A DNA stretch of 7,687 nucleotides from a bacterium (GTDB lineage Bacteria > JAMCPX01), in assembly GCA_021800575.1 (NCBI GenBank), contig JAJYYW010000055.1:1-7687 (forward strand). Direction: 5' to 3'. Shown here one piece after another: positions 5,170-7,687 of this stretch (within the stretch, counting starts at the first letter, position 1; every line of letters starts with the position of its first letter). Both the position numbers and the translations under genes were made by a program. The notes beneath the pieces are model-generated. The model searched no databases. It saw only the letters and a list, made by a program, of their open reading frames with translations, and was not told where the DNA came from.

Positions 5170-5946
5170 ATGTACACAATAGATCTGAAGGGAAAGGTTG
5201 GACTCGTCACCGGGATTGTCAACAAGTACAGCATAGCCCTGCACATTGCGAGAAAGCTGCACGAGGCAGGCATGGAGCTCTACGTCACCTATGCAAACCC
5301 GGATCTCAGGGAACGGGTGGAAGAGGTGATACCCGGACTGGACCCGCTGGGCTTATTCGAATGCGATGTTCAGAAAGAAGACATGGTCAAGGCAGTGTTC
5401 GAAGAGATCCGGAAGAAGCACGATACCATCCACACCCTCGTGCATAGTGTAGCGTATGCGCCGCGGGAAGAGCTCGGCGGCAGTTTCGTGGAGACCACCA
5501 CGCGGCAGGGGTTCCTGACGGCACTGGACGTCAGCTCGTACTCGCTCATCTCCCTGACCCGGCAGGCAGCCCCGCTCATGAACGAGGGCGGGAGTATCAT
5601 CGCCATGTCCTACATTGCCGCCCAGACGGTCATCCCGGGGTACAACGTCATGGCCATCGCCAAGTCGGCACTGGAGAACATCATCCGCTACCTCGCGTAC
5701 GAACTGGGGAGTAAAAACATACGGGTGAACGGCATCTCCGCAGGCCCGGTAAATACACTGTCTGCGCGCGGAATAAAAGGCGTTACCACGATGCTCAAGG
5801 TTTACCCCGAGAAGGCGCCGCTGAAACGGAATATAACGGCGGATGAGGTCGGTGACGCCGCGCTGTTTCTGCTCTCACCGATGAGCAGTGCTGTTACCGG
5901 CGAGGTCCTGTTCGTGGACGCGGGCTATCATATCGTCGGCATGTAA
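5170..5946 (+). CDS. fabI: Enoyl-[acyl-carrier-protein] reductase, FabI type (NADH)
   Basis: This encodes 258 residues, close to the usual 258-265 for FabI, which reduces trans-2-enoyl-ACP to acyl-ACP as the last step of each type II fatty acid elongation cycle in the cytosol. The modified SDR signature is present: the nucleotide loop TGIVNKYSIA (14-23), VHSVAYAP (91-98), and Tyr148, Tyr158 and Lys165 in the FabI-specific Tyr-x6-Lys arrangement (YNVMAIAK, 158-165). AGPVNTLSARGIK (191-203) and the closing FVDAGYHIVGM follow the family. The position matching E. coli Gly93, linked to triclosan and diazaborine response, is Ala95 here; I recall Ala at this site in other natural FabI proteins. The ATG at 5170 is preceded by GAGAGG with 6 nt spacing and begins the conserved MYTIDLKGK. 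The open frame extends upstream to 5056 without family similarity. The gene converges on accC. Confidence 0.96.
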   Translation: MYTIDLKGKVGLVTGIVNKYSIALHIARKLHEAGMELYVTYANPDLRERVEEVIPGLDPLGLFECDVQKEDMVKAVFEEIRKKHDTIHTLVHSVAYAPREELGGSFVETTTRQGFLTALDVSSYSLISLTRQAAPLMNEGGSIIAMSYIAAQTVIPGYNVMAIAKSALENIIRYLAYELGSKNIRVNGISAGPVNTLSARGIKGVTTMLKVYPEKAPLKRNITADEVGDAALFLLSPMSSAVTGEVLFVDAGYHIVGM

Positions 5947-5953
5947 CCATCCA

Positions 5954-7444
5954 TCATCTCAGGCTGTTGATCCGTCCGGCTGTCTTCCACTTTGAGACCT
6001 CGGGGGCCCGGGATCCCTGTTCCTGCGTGTGGCCGTTGTGCAGGGACGATATACCGGCCGCGATCGCAGCCAGCATCCACAGCTGGGACGAGTCCTTGGT
6101 AAAGCCGTCCATCTCCTGCTCGAGGAAGCCCGTGTTGATATCACCGTCGATGAACCGTTGATGCCGCAGTATCCACTGGTACAGCGGTATGGCGGTTGAC
6201 ACCCCGGCAATCCTGTATTCGTTCAGTGCCCTGAGCATGCGTCCGATGGTTTCCTGACGGTCCCTGCCGTAAGTCTGCAGCTTTGCGATCAGGGAGTCGT
6301 AATATCCCGGGACCTCGAAGCCTTCATACACGCCGCTGTCCACGCGCACGCCGCTGCCCTGGGGCTCGCGAAGGTAAACGATCTTCCCGGGCGTGGGTGC
6401 GAACCCGATGAGCGGGTCCTCGGCCACGATCCTGCATTCCATGGCACTGCCGTTGAGCCTGACGTCGGACTGCGTGTACCCGAGTCTCTGCCCGTCCGCT
6501 ATCCGGATCTGCTCCTTCACGATGTCGATACCTGTAACCAGCTCGGTGACGGGGTGTTCGACCTGCAGCCGTGTGTTCATCTCCATGAAGTAAAGCTCGC
6601 CGTCTGCGTCCATGATGAATTCGATGGTCCCGGCATTGTAGTAGCCCGCAGCCTGTGCAGCGGACACCGCCATGGCGCCGACGTTCGCACGCTTTTCCGG
6701 CGTCATGACCGGGGACGGGCTTTCCTCGATCAACTTCTGGTGCTTTCGCTGGATGGAGCACTCGCGCTCGTTGAGGTGAATGACCGTGCCGTGCGTGTCA
6801 CCGAGTATCTGGAACTCGATGTGCCGGGGGTTGCGGATGAGCTTTTCGATGTACAGGGACCCGTCGCCGAACGCAGAGAGGGCTTCCGAAGCAGCTCGTT
6901 CGAACGACGATTCCATGTCGGCTTCTTTTTCGATGAGCCGCATCCCCTTGCCTCCGCCGCCGTTCACCGCCTTGAGCATGATCGGGTAGCCGATGTCCTT
7001 TGCCGTGCGCTTTGCGTGCTGTACGTCGGGCACCGGATCGATGGTCCCCGGTACGATCGTCACCCCTGCCTTTTTTGCAAGCCGCCGGGCGCTGATCTTA
7101 TCGCCCATTGCCTGCACGGACTGCGGGGACGGCCCGATGAACGCGATGCCCGCGTCCACGATCTTCTTTGCGAACTCCATGTTCTCGGCCAAAAACCCGT
7201 ATCCCGGGTGGATCGCATCCGCTGCACTCTCCTGCGCAATGGCCACGATCCTGTCCATGTTCAGGTAGCTCTCCGCGGGCTGCGGGTGTCCGAGGTAGTA
7301 CGCCTCGTCCGCCATCCGCACGTACAGTGCATTGCGGTCGACGTCCGAGTACACGGCGACGGCCTCGATGTTCATCTCGTGGCACGCCCGGATAATCCTC
7401 ACGGCTATTTCGGAACGGTTTGCTATCAGGATCTTTTTAAACAT
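5954..7444 (-). CDS. accC: Biotin carboxylase subunit of acetyl-/acyl-CoA carboxylase
   Basis: This encodes 496 residues. The protein uses ATP and bicarbonate to carboxylate biotin on a carrier protein, supplying carboxyl groups for malonyl-CoA (or methylmalonyl-CoA) synthesis. It starts with MFKKILIANRSEIAVRI. The ATP-grasp parts are visible: Lys116, Lys158, the glycine-rich loop NGGGGKGM (161-168), His208, KHQK (234-237), Glu275, and Glu288/Asn290 with TRLQVEHPVTE (291-301), containing Arg292 and Glu296; Arg338 follows. It is about 45 residues longer than E. coli AccC (449). The tail contains a hydrophobic helix (about 455-468) and ends WKTAGRINSLR, as I recall from propionyl/acetyl-CoA carboxylase relatives, so the acyl-CoA acceptor is uncertain. 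The biotin-attachment domain is absent and must be a separate protein. The ATG at 7444 has GGAG 9 nt upstream. No carboxyltransferase gene is visible in the window. Confidence 0.93.
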   Translation of the reverse strand: MFKKILIANRSEIAVRIIRACHEMNIEAVAVYSDVDRNALYVRMADEAYYLGHPQPAESYLNMDRIVAIAQESAADAIHPGYGFLAENMEFAKKIVDAGIAFIGPSPQSVQAMGDKISARRLAKKAGVTIVPGTIDPVPDVQHAKRTAKDIGYPIMLKAVNGGGGKGMRLIEKEADMESSFERAASEALSAFGDGSLYIEKLIRNPRHIEFQILGDTHGTVIHLNERECSIQRKHQKLIEESPSPVMTPEKRANVGAMAVSAAQAAGYYNAGTIEFIMDADGELYFMEMNTRLQVEHPVTELVTGIDIVKEQIRIADGQRLGYTQSDVRLNGSAMECRIVAEDPLIGFAPTPGKIVYLREPQGSGVRVDSGVYEGFEVPGYYDSLIAKLQTYGRDRQETIGRMLRALNEYRIAGVSTAIPLYQWILRHQRFIDGDINTGFLEQEMDGFTKDSSQLWMLAAIAAGISSLHNGHTQEQGSRAPEVSKWKTAGRINSLR

Positions 7445-7473
7445 ACTTTTTTACTCCGATCTGAGACTTTTGT

Positions 7474-7501
7474 GGTATCCCTCTTCCAGAAGAGGGATAC
7501 C
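7474..7501 (-). promoter_or_regulatory. Perfect 12-bp hairpin in the accC leader
   Basis: GGTATCCCTCTT (7474-7485) and AAGAGGGATACC (7490-7501) are exact complements around a 4-nt loop. On the accC strand the sequence after the stem is ACAAAAGTCTC, and on the other strand GGGGTTACG, so neither side has a terminator T tract. It ends 29 nt before the accC ATG, upstream of the GGAG site, so it probably lies in the 5' untranslated region. It could be an operator, an RNA control or stability element, or part of a dispersed repeat. Confidence 0.6.
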
Positions 7502-7630
7502 GGGGTTACGTTTCGCCGCAATGAACAGATGAATCCGAAAAATCATAACTCCCCTTCCCCCTCTTATCTTAACAGGCTGTCCGACAATTCTTGCGGGCTG
7601 TAAAAACTTGTCATGCCAACATACCAGCAG

Positions 7631-7663
7631 AGGAAAAAAGAACAAGGGATAACGATCTATCCC
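7631..7663 (-). terminator. Intrinsic terminator overlapping the stop of the upstream gene
   Basis: On the minus strand GGGATAG (7663-7657) pairs with TTATCCC (7652-7646), with one G-T pair, around the tetraloop ATCG. The run TTGTTCTTTTTTCC follows (7645-7632). Hairpin plus T-rich tail fits a Rho-independent terminator. The stem contains the TAG stop codon (7657-7659) of the partial gene at the edge. It separates that gene from accC, implying accC has its own promoter between about 7630 and 7500, though no good consensus match is visible there. Confidence 0.6.
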
Positions 7664-7687
7664 ACGTTCATCGAAAATTCCATCTCC
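7657..7687 (-). CDS. C-terminal end of an unidentified protein (partial, cut by window edge)
   Basis: A minus-strand frame enters from the right edge and ends ...EMEFSMNVG followed by TAG. Only nine residues are visible, so no product can be named. The stop lies inside the stem of an intrinsic terminator on the same strand, which is the main support for this being the real frame. A second minus-strand frame stays open through the edge and on to 7451, but it would run through the terminator and the accC leader hairpin and looks non-coding. Confidence 0.4.
   Translation of the reverse strand, partial: EMEFSMNVG

Noticed and set aside
5460..5472. Ala95 of FabI read as a triclosan-resistance change at the E. 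coli Gly93 position
   Set aside because: Alanine at this position occurs, as I recall, in natural triclosan-sensitive FabI proteins such as that of Staphylococcus aureus, so the residue alone does not indicate resistance.
6554..7603. A 349-codon plus-strand open frame antisense to accC
   Set aside because: The minus-strand frame is an unmistakable biotin carboxylase along its whole length. The antisense frame has low-complexity R/H/V/D-rich composition typical of GC-rich shadow frames and runs through the leader hairpin.
7451..7645. A 64-codon minus-strand open frame upstream of accC
   Set aside because: It spans the T-rich tail of the intrinsic terminator and the perfect accC leader hairpin, has no ribosome-binding site and shows no recognisable protein character.
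1..7687. CRISPR array, mobile element, phage, toxin-antitoxin or defence system
   Set aside because: No regularly spaced direct repeats, transposase or integrase motifs, terminal repeats with target duplications, or paired small toxin-antitoxin frames were found on either strand.

Overview
This 7.7 kb window looks like ordinary bacterial chromosome. It is GC-rich and densely coded, and it mixes core lipid metabolism with a few accessory enzymes. A biotin carboxylase with a C-terminal tail ending in WKxAGR, a classical FabI, and a short-chain dehydrogenase next to an L-2-hydroxyglutarate oxidase-type flavoprotein would fit a Gram-negative, Desulfobacterota-like (former Deltaproteobacteria) genome. 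That placement is a low-confidence inference from remembered protein features. A lipobox protein with Ser at +2 also fits a Gram-negative envelope.

Layout, left to right. (1) Bases 1-834, plus strand: the tail of an unidentified gene, a four-helix membrane protein and an acylphosphatase, closely spaced like an operon. (2) A minus-strand tRNA-His (GUG) at 845-920, with a near-consensus sigma-70 promoter upstream at 1056-1083. About 300 bp of non-coding DNA follows, up to the promoter and leader of the next gene. (3) A plus-strand short-chain dehydrogenase (1400-2254) converges on a minus-strand lhgO-type FAD oxidase (2325-3533). (4) lhgO diverges from a secreted clan GH-A glycoside hydrolase lipoprotein (3690-5042). 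Their shared 156-bp region holds a perfect 8-bp inverted repeat overlapping the likely lhgO promoter. (5) After a possible weak terminator comes fabI (5170-5946), with its own TTGACA -35 and a leader hairpin. (6) fabI runs tail-to-tail, 7 bp apart, into minus-strand accC (5954-7444). accC has a perfect 12-bp hairpin in its leader. (7) At the right edge is the last part of another minus-strand gene, with an intrinsic terminator overlapping its stop codon.

fabI and accC both serve acyl chain metabolism: AccC supplies carboxybiotin for malonyl-CoA or a related acyl-CoA, and FabI performs the last reduction of the elongation cycle. The other genes do not form an evident pathway together. I found no CRISPR array, transposase, integrase, phage gene, toxin-antitoxin pair or recognisable new multi-gene system. 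The most interesting signals are regulatory: the divergent operator-like repeat, two adjacent genes without Shine-Dalgarno sites, and leader hairpins upstream of both fatty-acid genes.
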